Assembly: GCA_026692865.1 (NCBI GenBank)
Contig: JAPLNI010000053.1
Location: 1-64,000 of the forward strand
Reading direction: 5' to 3'
DNA length: 64,000 nt
Source of the DNA: Planctomycetota bacterium
GTDB taxonomy: Bacteria > Planctomycetota > Planctomycetia > Pirellulales > Pirellulaceae
Position 1 is the first letter of the stretch. Every line of letters begins with the position of its first letter. Made by a program: the position numbers and the translations under genes. Below the pieces are notes generated by a model. That model made no database searches. It was not told where the DNA came from and was given only the letters and a program-made list of their open reading frames with translations. Shown in pieces: positions 34,753 through 43,822 of this stretch.

Positions 34753-36486
34753 ATGTCCAAGGTAACGTCCGAACAATTTGTTGAATACGTCCAAAAGAGT
34801 CGGCTGGTAGATGCTGACGAAATGGAGAAGTTCCGTACACAGCTTTCGCAGCAGTTCGGGGAAACTCTTCCAACCGATCCCGTTGAAGTAGCCAAGGAGT
34901 TTGAGAAAGCCAATCTGTTGACTCGCTGGCATTGCGAAAAACTGCTTCAAGGCCGCTACAAAGGTTTCTTCCTCGGCAAGCACAAGCTACTGGGGCATCT
35001 AGGGACAGGTGGGATGAGCACCGTCTACTTAGCCGAACACATGGGGATGCATCAGAAGCGAGCTGTGAAGGTTCTTCCTAAGAGCAAGCTGGGCAATAAC
35101 TCCTACCTGAAGCGATTCCAGCTAGAGGCCAAAGCGATCGCATCGCTTAATCATCCAAATATCGTGCGAGCCTATGATATTGATAACGAAAAAGATACTC
35201 ATTATCTGGTGATGGAGTTCGTTGACGGAGCGGACCTGAATTCTTTGGTGCGGAAGAAAGGCCCGTTGCCCTACGATGTCGCGGCCGACTACATCATCCA
35301 AGCAGCAAAGGGTCTCCATCATGCTCACGAGAAAGGGCTTATTCACCGCGATGTGAAGCCGGCGAACTTGCTGGTCAATCGCGAGGGTGTCATTAAGGTG
35401 CTCGATCTGGGGCTGGCGTTGTGCTCCGACGAAAGCTTGGCTTCGGTAACGATGGAGCACAACGACAAAGTTCTCGGTACGGCTGACTATCTTGCACCCG
35501 AGCAGGCTCTGAATAGTCACAACATTGACCATCGTGCGGATATCTATGGTCTCGGATGTAGCTTGTACTTCCTACTGACCGGCCACGCTCCATTTCCCAC
35601 CGGCAGTATCGCGCAACGAATAGCCAAGCATCAGTCGTCGATGCCGGAGGATATTCGTAAGGACCGGCCCGACTGTCCCGGAGAGTTGGATGGGATTTGT
35701 GTAAAGATGATGCAAAAGGACAGACGGTTCCGCTATTCAGATTGCAATCAAGTCGCAGACATATTGGAAGCTTGGCTGACTACTTATCGCAAGACCCTGG
35801 TCGACGTCAAAGCCAACTCGCTACAGACCAAGGCTTATCGAGCGACAGTTGGTCAAGACAGCACCGGCGGGAATGCTGGAAGTAACTCGGGAAGCAGTAC
35901 TGGGAGCTCGCTTTCACGGAACAGCTCGGGACTTAACAGTTCTGGAATTCGACTCCGAAACGAAGCAGAGACCGTTAGCAATCGCGGAGGAGACACATTA
36001 AGCGGCAGCAGCGTCGGGTCGGCTAGTAGCGGAGGTTCGATGGTCTCGTTGTCTGCGTCTGATAGCGGAGTACTCCGGTCGATCGCCTCAGAGGGTGGCT
36101 CGGATGTTGTGAGCCGAATTGATCTGGAGTTCGATACACCACGTCCGAATCCTCATCGCGATATTCTTCCCAAACCCAAAGCCCTCGCAGACGCTGGCAA
36201 GACCGCTGGAAAAACTATTGGCAACAACCCGCCCAAGATTCCCGCCCCCCTCCGCCCTGCAGATGGCATGGTTGCAGCCAAATCCCTGGCAAAAAATCAA
36301 TCCACGAACGCTGCCCAAAAGCCGACGGGAGTTTCGGGTAGCACGGCCCGCCCGGCAACCAATACTGCAAAATCTAGGCAATCCGATAAGCGAGCCAAGG
36401 AACAGCGATTTATACTGATTCTTGTCCTTATGGCAGTACTTTTCGTTGCTGTCGCTGCTATTGCACTGTGGTTTTCAAGGTCTTAG
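34753..36486 (+). CDS. Ser/Thr protein kinase with C-terminal membrane anchor
   Basis: 577 residues; AAGG lies 6-9 bases before the ATG. A roughly 75-residue N-terminal helical region precedes the kinase domain (about 76-345): GTGGMSTVYLAE, Lys in AVKVLP, the catalytic loop HRDVKPANLL (about 197) and DLGLA (about 217) in place of DFG, an altered magnesium loop common in planctomycete kinases. A long Ser/Gly/Asn-rich linker (about 365-550) leads to one membrane span (about 553-575) with almost no tail, so no extracellular sensor domain is present. Neighbours give no target. Confidence 0.93.
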   Translation: MSKVTSEQFVEYVQKSRLVDADEMEKFRTQLSQQFGETLPTDPVEVAKEFEKANLLTRWHCEKLLQGRYKGFFLGKHKLLGHLGTGGMSTVYLAEHMGMHQKRAVKVLPKSKLGNNSYLKRFQLEAKAIASLNHPNIVRAYDIDNEKDTHYLVMEFVDGADLNSLVRKKGPLPYDVAADYIIQAAKGLHHAHEKGLIHRDVKPANLLVNREGVIKVLDLGLALCSDESLASVTMEHNDKVLGTADYLAPEQALNSHNIDHRADIYGLGCSLYFLLTGHAPFPTGSIAQRIAKHQSSMPEDIRKDRPDCPGELDGICVKMMQKDRRFRYSDCNQVADILEAWLTTYRKTLVDVKANSLQTKAYRATVGQDSTGGNAGSNSGSSTGSSLSRNSSGLNSSGIRLRNEAETVSNRGGDTLSGSSVGSASSGGSMVSLSASDSGVLRSIASEGGSDVVSRIDLEFDTPRPNPHRDILPKPKALADAGKTAGKTIGNNPPKIPAPLRPADGMVAAKSLAKNQSTNAAQKPTGVSGSTARPATNTAKSRQSDKRAKEQRFILILVLMAVLFVAVAAIALWFSRS

Positions 36487-36704
36487 GGGGTTATCACTGT
36501 CCTCGGGAGTTATCCCGTTCCTAAGAAGTCATCCCGTTCGTGAGGTCGCCTCGTTCCTGAAACTCATCACAAACGCATTTGACAGTTGCGTCCCACCATT
36601 GCCTAAGAAGCACCGGCAATTCGGGTTGAAGCTGTGTTTAAGAACTTCGCCGTTAAACTGCTCATGTATCAAGAGTCCACATACAATTTCACTCGACGAA
36701 ATCC

Positions 36705-38684
36705 ATGAACATCAAATCACATTTCATCGCTTTAAACGCTTTTAAAATCTTGTTGTTAGTGCTGTCCGTAGCGACCAGTCACGCTGTCTGTTTTGGACAG
36801 AATCCATCAGCTGATTCTGCCGATGCTATTCGCCAACAAGTCACAGAAGCTGGGCAAGCTTTCAAGAAAGGCGACCTCGATCAGGCGGTTACTTTGATCA
36901 ATAGAAGTAGTCATCAAGTGGAGCGACTCGCTCAGGAATCAGGCAATGCCAAGTCGTTTGACTCGCTAAAGCCAACCTATGCGATCCTCTCGAAAGCACA
37001 TGAGTTCTTGTCGAAGAAGAATGCGAAGGCCTTAAACGATCTGCCAAGTTGGGCTGTTCTAAAGAAGATCGCCTCGGAAAAGCCGCCGATGGCGACATCT
37101 GATGCCAAGACATCTACCACCGGCGGCGTCAGCTTCGTAGATGAAGTCGCACCTTGGTTGGTTGCCAAGTGTGGCAACTGCCATATCAACGGATCCAAGG
37201 GATCGTTTTCGATGGCGGATATCGCTTCGCTTATGAAGGGATCAAAAGCAGGATTCGTACTTTTTCCTGGCGACTCCGCAGGCAGCACCATTGTTGAAAG
37301 TATTCGATCAGGGGACATGCCTCGTGGCGGTGGAAAAGTGACGGCTGCGGAACTTGCCAAGCTCGAGCAGTGGATTCAACAAGGTGCTTCGTACGACAAA
37401 GCTGTTGCAACCCGGCCGCTAACGCAATTAGTTTCGAAAACGGCAACTGGAAAAGCCTCCGGCGATTCCATGGAGGATTCGGCAAAGAAGATGCCGAAAA
37501 TTCTCGCAAACACAAAGCCGACGGGGAAAGAAACCGTTAGCTTCTCTCGCGACATTGCCCCGATTCTGATGGAGAATTGCAACGGATGCCATGTCGACGC
37601 GCCCCGACTCCGTGGCGGATTGAACATGAATAATTTTTCAATGTTCGGCAAAGGCGGTGACAGTGGCGAGATTGTTGAGCCAAAGAACGCAGCTAAAAGT
37701 TTGCTTGTCCAAAAAATCAAAGGCCTCTCTGGTGATCGAATGCCCTCCGGTGGAAGGCCTGCTCTTAGCGACGCCAAGATTCAACTGATCTCGACATGGA
37801 TCGAAGAGGGAGCCTACTACGATGGTCAATCTCCGACTGCTTCTCTGGCGACGATCAACGCCAAGGCATGGTCGGAATCTGCTACCTATGAAGAGGTCAT
37901 GGAGCGACGACGCGAGCGAGCTCTCAACAAATGGAAGGTCGCTTACGGCAGCCAAAAACCCTCCAAGGCTTCCGATAAAAACTTTGTTGTCATGGGGAAC
38001 GTAAGCCAAGCTGCCATCGATGAGATTCTCACAACCGCCAATCAAGCTAACGACAAAGTACGTAAGGCACTCAAGATTGATGCCAACGATGAACTCGCAA
38101 AAGGAGGCGTTGCGATCTTTGTCATTAAAGGACGATATGACTACAGCGAGTTTGGTAAGATGACGGAATCGCGAACGCTTCCAAATACATGGAACAGTCA
38201 CTGGCGACGCGATTTGTTAGACGTTTACATCGCGATCCTTCATGATTCTAAAGATCCGAAGGTAAACGAAGCAAATCTCAGTCAACAACTGGCGAGCTTG
38301 TGGGTCTCCCAATTCGAAGAGACTCCAGCTTGGTTCGCCGATGGCTTTGGGCGAAGTGTCCTCGCAATTACAGGAGGCAAAAGCGATACTTATACCAAGT
38401 CGCAACTCAAGAATTGGGACGAACAAATTGGCACGATTGTCAGGAACATGAAGGGGACGAAAGAATTGCTTGACGGAAAAATGAACGAAGAAGATGCGGC
38501 TCTGGTTGGTTATGGTCTTTGCCGTAAAATGATCGACGTAAATGGTCGAAGGCAATTTTCGAGCCTCCTTCAATCGCTTGGTAAGACCAAGTCTTTCCCC
38601 CAGGCCTTCCAACTAGCAATCGGTCCGATGGAGCCAAGCATCGCAGCAGCCCTCGGCCTTCCAAGCGTGAAAGCGAGCAAGTAA
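36705..38684 (+). CDS. Dihaem c-type cytochrome domain protein with degenerate peptidase-like C-terminus
   Basis: 659 residues with a signal peptide (about 10-32). Two c-type haem motifs, CGNCH (about 156) and CNGCH (about 292), each sit in a planctomycete-cytochrome-like unit with downstream MPRGGG and MPSGGR segments that could give the axial Met. The C-terminal half (about 430-655) resembles a peptidase-MA-like fold (ETPAWFADGFGRSVLA, like PxWxxEGxA), but the expected HExxH helix reads QQLAS, so no zinc site is likely. The protein is exported. It ends two bases before the GS-like gene, so they form an operon. Confidence 0.8.
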   Translation: MNIKSHFIALNAFKILLLVLSVATSHAVCFGQNPSADSADAIRQQVTEAGQAFKKGDLDQAVTLINRSSHQVERLAQESGNAKSFDSLKPTYAILSKAHEFLSKKNAKALNDLPSWAVLKKIASEKPPMATSDAKTSTTGGVSFVDEVAPWLVAKCGNCHINGSKGSFSMADIASLMKGSKAGFVLFPGDSAGSTIVESIRSGDMPRGGGKVTAAELAKLEQWIQQGASYDKAVATRPLTQLVSKTATGKASGDSMEDSAKKMPKILANTKPTGKETVSFSRDIAPILMENCNGCHVDAPRLRGGLNMNNFSMFGKGGDSGEIVEPKNAAKSLLVQKIKGLSGDRMPSGGRPALSDAKIQLISTWIEEGAYYDGQSPTASLATINAKAWSESATYEEVMERRRERALNKWKVAYGSQKPSKASDKNFVVMGNVSQAAIDEILTTANQANDKVRKALKIDANDELAKGGVAIFVIKGRYDYSEFGKMTESRTLPNTWNSHWRRDLLDVYIAILHDSKDPKVNEANLSQQLASLWVSQFEETPAWFADGFGRSVLAITGGKSDTYTKSQLKNWDEQIGTIVRNMKGTKELLDGKMNEEDAALVGYGLCRKMIDVNGRRQFSSLLQSLGKTKSFPQAFQLAIGPMEPSIAAALGLPSVKASK

Positions 38685-38686
38685 GA

Positions 38687-40099
38687 GTGACCCCACGAGG
38701 CGTTTTAGCATTTTGTCGTGAGAAGGAAGTCCGAGTTATCGATTTGCGTTTTACGGACGTCTTTGGGCAATGGCATCACATCACGATCCCAGTTCGGCAG
38801 CTCACCGAAGCTACTTTTGAAAATGGTTGTCGTATTGATGCATGCCAAATTGCATTAAACGGGAGTTTCAATCGACTTGCAATTCCACAATCCAGCACCG
38901 CATTTCTCGATACCTCTGCGGTAACCACAACGCTGGTGATGATCTGTACAATCCAAGACGCGTTGACTCGCGAGGAGGACTTGCTGGACCCTCGAGTCAT
39001 CGCACAGCGGGCTGTTGACTTCTTGGCAATCACTGGCATTGCAGACGAAGCGCGTATTGCTCCTCAATGTGAATTCTATTGGTTTCAATCAGCTCGATTC
39101 GCGGTGGCGGATTCTCATACAAGCTATTCAATTGTCGAGGTCGGGTCATCCGGTGATGCAAGTAATTCAAGCGATCAAAACCTGCGTCGCACTGATGATG
39201 ATGTTTCCGATGTTGGTTTTCAAGCTCGCAATCAAATAACGGAATCGCTTGAAGATATCGGTTTTCCAATTGCGACGCATCATCAAGCAAATTCCACAGG
39301 GAGCAAATGTCGAATCGACTTTGTTGCCACCAATCTCGTTCGCGCAGCCGATGCGGTCATGTCCCTCAAGCATGTTGCACGAAGGGTCGCTCAGAACCAA
39401 CATCGTAGCGTTACATTCATGCCCAAGCCAATCGCGAGCGACGTTGGAGCTTCGCTGAACGTGCAGCTTTCACTCTGGAAAAACGACGAACCGGTCTTCG
39501 GTGGACAGGGCTATGGTGGGCTGAGCGAGATCGCGATTATGGCGATCGGCGGCATCTTGCATCATCGAAAGGCTCTCGCAGCCATTTGCAACTCGACTAC
39601 CAATAGTTATCGAAGATTGAACTCTGCGAACGGTCCTTTGTTTCAGGCTGGTTATTCAAGTTCGTCGCAACTCGCTGCTTGTCGAATTCCTTCACACGCG
39701 ACAAATCCAAAGAGCAAAAGAATTGAAGTCGGTTTTGCAGATGCTAGTGCAAATCCATATCTCGCATTCGCCGCAATTGTGATGGCTGCGATCGACGGAA
39801 TTCAAAACAAATTAGATCCTGGTAAGCCTTTGGAAAAACTTGTTGCCGTTAAAGCTGAAGTTAATAAAGCAGATAGCAATAAAGCGGAAAACTCAGATCG
39901 TTCTGAAGACGGGCGTTTTCCAAAGTCGCTTTGGGAGTCTCTTGATCATCTTAAACAAGATCAAGCGTTCCTCTTGGAAGGCGATGTCTTTTCGACGGAG
40001 ATGTTAGACCGCTGGATTGGTCACAAAGAAAACGCTGAGCGAAAAGCATTAGAATCGCATGCAACGCCGAGCGAGTACCTTCACTACTTCAACGGCTGA
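38687..40099 (+). CDS. Glutamine synthetase homologue with degenerate metal site
   Basis: 470 residues from GTG 38687, two bases after the preceding stop. The class I glutamine synthetase fold is clear (VTFMPKPIASD, GYGGLSEIAIMAIGGILHH, TTNSYRRLN, RIEVGFADASANPYLAFAAI). Relative to enterobacterial GlnA, PEPEF is PQCEF (first Glu to Gln), the HHE Glu is Gln, the next metal Glu in GQxE is lost (GSKC), and the HxH is NVQ (His269 equivalent to Asn). The Arg-Asn-Arg substrate loop is also missing. Two metal ligands remain. Catalysis is therefore unlikely; it may bind ligand or regulate, or belong to a branch with other chemistry such as gamma-glutamylamide synthesis. Confidence 0.8.
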   Translation: MTPRGVLAFCREKEVRVIDLRFTDVFGQWHHITIPVRQLTEATFENGCRIDACQIALNGSFNRLAIPQSSTAFLDTSAVTTTLVMICTIQDALTREEDLLDPRVIAQRAVDFLAITGIADEARIAPQCEFYWFQSARFAVADSHTSYSIVEVGSSGDASNSSDQNLRRTDDDVSDVGFQARNQITESLEDIGFPIATHHQANSTGSKCRIDFVATNLVRAADAVMSLKHVARRVAQNQHRSVTFMPKPIASDVGASLNVQLSLWKNDEPVFGGQGYGGLSEIAIMAIGGILHHRKALAAICNSTTNSYRRLNSANGPLFQAGYSSSSQLAACRIPSHATNPKSKRIEVGFADASANPYLAFAAIVMAAIDGIQNKLDPGKPLEKLVAVKAEVNKADSNKAENSDRSEDGRFPKSLWESLDHLKQDQAFLLEGDVFSTEMLDRWIGHKENAERKALESHATPSEYLHYFNG

Positions 40100-40116
40100 T
40101 GCGATTCAAGATGACG

Positions 40117-41463
40117 TTATCCTCGATCCCAGCGTGTTGCAAAGATCCTTGCGAGTACCATAAAGACGAAAGCACATGTTACTAAGACTCCCAATTCGAG
40201 TGTTAATTCTCTAACTGGTAATTCACGCCAGAAGATCTTATTGTAGCCGTCTAACGCCCAAGCATTAAATGTGAACTGTCCGACCCGTTGGATAGATTCG
40301 CTCATCAAGTATCGCGGTACCATGCTCCCACCAAGAGCACTCATCGATAGGATAAGAATCGTGGATACCCAGCCGAGCTGCGTTCGCGTTTTGCACATCG
40401 CAGCCATCATCAATGCAAAGCTAGCCGCCGCACCCGAGGTGACGACAGTCATCACCGCAAAACCATCTAAGTGCCCGAGTAGATTCAGCCCAAAGAAGAT
40501 TGCTCCCGCAGAAAACATCAACGTTGTTTGCAAGCAGCCGATAATCACAAGATAGCACCACTTGCCCATCAGTAGATGATCCATGGTCATCCGGCTGCAT
40601 AGTAAACGCTCAAGCGTCGAATTTTCGCGTTCTTCTAAGATTGCTCCACTGGCCGTTGTAGCGCTGAAGAGCAGGAACATGACCGCGATACCGGCGGCGT
40701 ACATAGCAACAATCGGATTGGATTTGTTAGTTCCCAAAATATCGATGACTTCAATGGTTGGAACGGCGATGGTTGTCATGTTGCCCATTTCGAGACCAAG
40801 CGTTGGTTGCGACGAGAGGGCGATTGCGCGAACAGTTGGGTCGTTAATTCCGGGGATCGCTACTGATTGCGCTCCTTGGACCTGCAGCGAGGCCGCTTGT
40901 CTTGCTGCTTGAAGCTTTACCGCTTCTTCCTGAGCGTGTTCGGCTTGTGCTGCCATGGATGCCTTTTGGACAAATGCAACGATGACTTGGCTTGCAACTT
41001 GGTCGAACGAATCCGCGAAGACCTCGATGGCAGGTGACTGTAAATCGCCAGAATCTGAGTTATTGAGGATATGAGCATCTAGCTCTCGCGATTGCTCGCT
41101 ATCTGATTCGCCGCCGGATTTTTTGCGGAACACAATCGCAGCGGTCACCATTCCGCGTCGAACAAGAGCCTCGGCGGATTCACGCGAGATAGGTTTTACC
41201 AAGTCCGAATGCGACGAGTCGCCCATGTGGAATCGAAGCGACTTTGTATTATGGAGTAACGTGAGCGTTCGTTGCGTGACGTGGTTGTCGATTTCATCAC
41301 ACGCTACCACTTTCAGCTTGGGCGTGGAACCACTGCTGCCGCGCGAACCGAAAATCCACGCGAAGATACTGAAGAACAGGATTGGAACAATGAACGTCAG
41401 CAGGAGTTCCGCTTTGTTATGCCACAATCGCAATAGGCTGATATGAATGATCGTTCGTATCAT
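40117..41463 (-). CDS. ABC-2 type transporter permease
   Basis: 448 residues. A first membrane segment (about 20-40), a long extracytoplasmic loop (about 45-235) and about five C-terminal spans (245-440) with GAILEERENSTLERLLCSRM between the second and third spans are typical of ABC-2 exporters of the ABC2_membrane_3/YhgE class. Its start overlaps the stop of the ATPase gene by four bases (41460-41463), so the two form one exporter. The gene ends 17 bases from the convergent GS-like gene. Substrate unknown. Confidence 0.88.
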   Translation of the reverse strand: MIRTIIHISLLRLWHNKAELLLTFIVPILFFSIFAWIFGSRGSSGSTPKLKVVACDEIDNHVTQRTLTLLHNTKSLRFHMGDSSHSDLVKPISRESAEALVRRGMVTAAIVFRKKSGGESDSEQSRELDAHILNNSDSGDLQSPAIEVFADSFDQVASQVIVAFVQKASMAAQAEHAQEEAVKLQAARQAASLQVQGAQSVAIPGINDPTVRAIALSSQPTLGLEMGNMTTIAVPTIEVIDILGTNKSNPIVAMYAAGIAVMFLLFSATTASGAILEERENSTLERLLCSRMTMDHLLMGKWCYLVIIGCLQTTLMFSAGAIFFGLNLLGHLDGFAVMTVVTSGAAASFALMMAAMCKTRTQLGWVSTILILSMSALGGSMVPRYLMSESIQRVGQFTFNAWALDGYNKIFWRELPVRELTLELGVLVTCAFVFMVLARIFATRWDRG

Positions 41464-42491
41464 TCCCGCAACTCGCGTCCAGTTAAGTATATAAAAACAT
41501 CGTGAAGATTTGGCTGGTGCATTTCCAAATCGATTACGTTGCCACCGCAGGTTCGTATTCGATGAAGCAGTTGCGGTAGTTCTTCGGCTGGTTCGTTGAT
41601 CTCAGCGACAAACAGTTCAAGGGTAGGGTCCCATTCGAGATTGGGAATGCTGGCCGTCAGAAAGCCTTCGATCCGCAGACGCACCTGCCGTTCGCATCCG
41701 ATCGTGTGCTCGATGAGATCCAGGATGCCGCCGTCCGCGATCACTTGACCATCGTCAATGATCACAATGCGATCACAACGTGATTGCGCTTCATCCAAAT
41801 GATGGGTTGTCAGAACAATCGTGGTGCCGTTAGCGCTCAGCTCATCAAGCATCTCAAAGATGCGATGTCGGCTTTGTGGATCGACACCTACAGTAGGTTC
41901 GTCCAGGACGAGCACCTTAGGGCGATGAAGGACTCCGCATGCAATGTTGACCCGACGTTTCATGCCACCTGAGAATGATTTTGTTAGATGATCTTTTCGA
42001 TCCTCTAGCCCAATCCATTCGAGTGCCCATGCGACACGCTCGGTGAGTGTCCTTCCAGATAACCCATGAAGCCGGCCAAAAGCACGCAGGTTTTCCTTGG
42101 TGGTCAAGTCGCTGTAGATAGCCAAGTCTTGAGGCACCACGCCAAGCTGAGCGAGTGTGGAAGCTTGCGTTACCGGTTGCCCGAAAAGATTGATCTCTCC
42201 TTGGTCGATTCTAAGCCGTCCACAAATTGCTCGAACGAGCGTCGTTTTCCCGGCACCGTTAGGACCGAGAAGGGCGAGCTTCTGTCCTGATTCGACTGTT
42301 AAATTGATCCCGCGTAGAGCGTGTGTCTTTCCGAAGGATCGATGGACGTCGAATAGCTCGAGCGCTAATTCGGGCTTGGCGGAGGTCGCGCTCGATTGGC
42401 GAGTCTCGCCAGAGAGGTCGCTTTGAGTCGAGTCCTGGCGGGGCGCGTTAGCGTTTTTGCGAGTAAAAATAGTTTTCATGCAGAATTGCAA
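41460..42491 (-). CDS. ABC transporter ATP-binding protein (ABC-2 exporter partner)
   Basis: 343 residues in the open frame; ATG 42479 is an equally good start. An N-terminal extension of about 40 residues is followed by Walker [11 protein letters not shown]-loop [12 protein letters not shown], signature SFSGGMKRR, Walker [15 protein letters not shown] and the switch His in LTTHHLDEA. The C-terminal accessory region (about 255-340) is typical of NatA/CcmA-like exporter ATPases. It pairs with the downstream permease. It is divergent from the DUF2141 gene at 42599. Confidence 0.92.
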   Translation of the reverse strand: MQFCMKTIFTRKNANAPRQDSTQSDLSGETRQSSATSAKPELALELFDVHRSFGKTHALRGINLTVESGQKLALLGPNGAGKTTLVRAICGRLRIDQGEINLFGQPVTQASTLAQLGVVPQDLAIYSDLTTKENLRAFGRLHGLSGRTLTERVAWALEWIGLEDRKDHLTKSFSGGMKRRVNIACGVLHRPKVLVLDEPTVGVDPQSRHRIFEMLDELSANGTTIVLTTHHLDEAQSRCDRIVIIDDGQVIADGGILDLIEHTIGCERQVRLRIEGFLTASIPNLEWDPTLELFVAEINEPAEELPQLLHRIRTCGGNVIDLEMHQPNLHDVFIYLTGRELRE

Positions 42492-42598
42492 AAACGTAAA
42501 TTGAACCTGTCGTTAGCTTCTCGCCCGGATAAAATCATACTCACCAGCCTGAAAGGCGACGAGTCATTCCTGGAAACGTCCCCATTCGTTGGATTCGC

Positions 42599-43345
42599 AT
42601 GGACTCGTTGGAAATAGCGGATTTCGTGCTTCAAATCGAGTCCAAGATGGGTCGAAAATTGCCAAAAACAATCGAAAAGAAGGGACACACGGTTAATCGC
42701 GCGGGGCAAATTGCAAGTTCATCTTTGCTCTTCATGCTCGTTTGCCTAAGCATTTTGGTTATCTTTGGGGTCTTTTTCTCTAGCGAGTCGCTGGAAAGCG
42801 GCAACCCAGTCGTCACCGAGAATTCTTCGCCATCGACATCTTCTAGGAGCTTTGACGCTAGCTCGGAAGAGCTAGCAAAATCATTGGAGCGATCAGATGC
42901 CAACCTTCCTGCAGAAACAGACGCGAATCCAGTTGAGATAGATCAGTCGATATTTGAAACGGCGCTGGTCGTTGAGGTTGCGGGGTTCGATAGCAAGCAA
43001 GGAGATTGTTTGGTAGCAATTTACGACAGTTCGACTTCGTTCAATAAGATCGACCAATCGATTATCCGAGAGTCGAAGAAAATAGAGGGCGACAGTATTC
43101 AATTTGAGTTTGCTATTTTTGGAAACAAACCGATTGCCATTGCCGCTTTTCATGATGAGAATCGGAATGGAATGCTGGATAAAAATGCTTTCGGAATTCC
43201 AATGGAGCGTTACGGTTTCTCCAACAATCCGCCGAGTGCATTTGGTCCTCCTTCATTTAACGCAGCGGCGATTCAAGATCCGAAGCAAGCGAACGGAAGA
43301 ATCAAAATTTTGCTTAGTGGTTTAAATCTAAGTGGTTCAAAATAG
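42599..43345 (+). CDS. DUF2141 domain protein with N-terminal membrane anchor
   Basis: 248 residues. A membrane segment (about 42-61) is followed by a Ser-rich linker and a DUF2141 domain (about 120-245), recognised by AAFHDENRNGMLDKNAFG, PMERYGFSNN and FGPPSFNAA. The domain is beta-rich and usually secreted; its function is unknown. The DxNxNGxLD segment looks like a calcium-binding loop. A DUF3253 gene follows 8 bases later. Confidence 0.85.
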   Translation: MDSLEIADFVLQIESKMGRKLPKTIEKKGHTVNRAGQIASSSLLFMLVCLSILVIFGVFFSSESLESGNPVVTENSSPSTSSRSFDASSEELAKSLERSDANLPAETDANPVEIDQSIFETALVVEVAGFDSKQGDCLVAIYDSSTSFNKIDQSIIRESKKIEGDSIQFEFAIFGNKPIAIAAFHDENRNGMLDKNAFGIPMERYGFSNNPPSAFGPPSFNAAAIQDPKQANGRIKILLSGLNLSGSK

Positions 43346-43353
43346 GAGTTGAA

Positions 43354-43656
43354 ATGAAGACGCGATGGATGAAAGAGGCTACTGAAGAGCCAACCGACAA
43401 AGAGATTCGTGATGAGATATTACGACAATTGATGTCGATGAATAGCGGGTCCTCTATCTGTCCGTCGGATGTTGCTAGGAGTCTGCGTCAGCAATGGCGA
43501 CAATGGATGCCGATGATACGAGAGGTCGCAAGCGAGATGGCTCGCGATAACGAGATTGCGGTGACTCAGCAAGGACAACCGATTGATATCGAAACTGCAA
43601 CAGGACCAGTTCGTTTGGCCCTAAAGCTACCGAAGCAAAGCTACGGCGCAGAGTAG
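43354..43656 (+). CDS. DUF3253 family small protein
   Basis: 100 residues, GGAG 6-9 bases before the ATG. The pattern ICPSDVARSLRQQWRQWMP, VASEMARDNEI, then VTQQG and GPVRL matches DUF3253, a winged-helix-like small family. Function is unknown. It appears to be in an operon with the DUF2141 gene. Confidence 0.85.
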   Translation: MKTRWMKEATEEPTDKEIRDEILRQLMSMNSGSSICPSDVARSLRQQWRQWMPMIREVASEMARDNEIAVTQQGQPIDIETATGPVRLALKLPKQSYGAE

Positions 43657-43688
43657 CGATTGAGCACAACTTAATTTATGGATAGCGG

Positions 43689-43764
43689 AGTTCGTAAGAA
43701 TTCCGACCTTGTTGGAAAGAATGTTGAAATCTGCGGACTTCAGATTTCTTACGACATCTGCTAC
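43689..43764 (+). repeat. Dispersed 77-base palindromic element, copy B
   Basis: TTCGTAAGAATTC at 43691 and CTTACGACATCTGCTAC at 43748-43764 are 57 bases apart and contain the inverse sequences TCGTAAG and CTTACGA. AAATCTG-CGGACTT-CAGATTT inside it forms a further hairpin. It lies between convergent DUF3253 and glgC genes and may serve as a shared transcript end. Confidence 0.7.
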
Positions 43765-43822
43765 TAATCCAGATCATAGCTTTGAGTTTGGTTGACGCCG
43801 TAGCTTTCAAAAGTATTCTTGA

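Noticed and set aside
38687-40099. Functional glutamine synthetase (glnA)
   Set aside because: Several metal ligands and the substrate Arg loop are missing, so naming it glnA would mislead.
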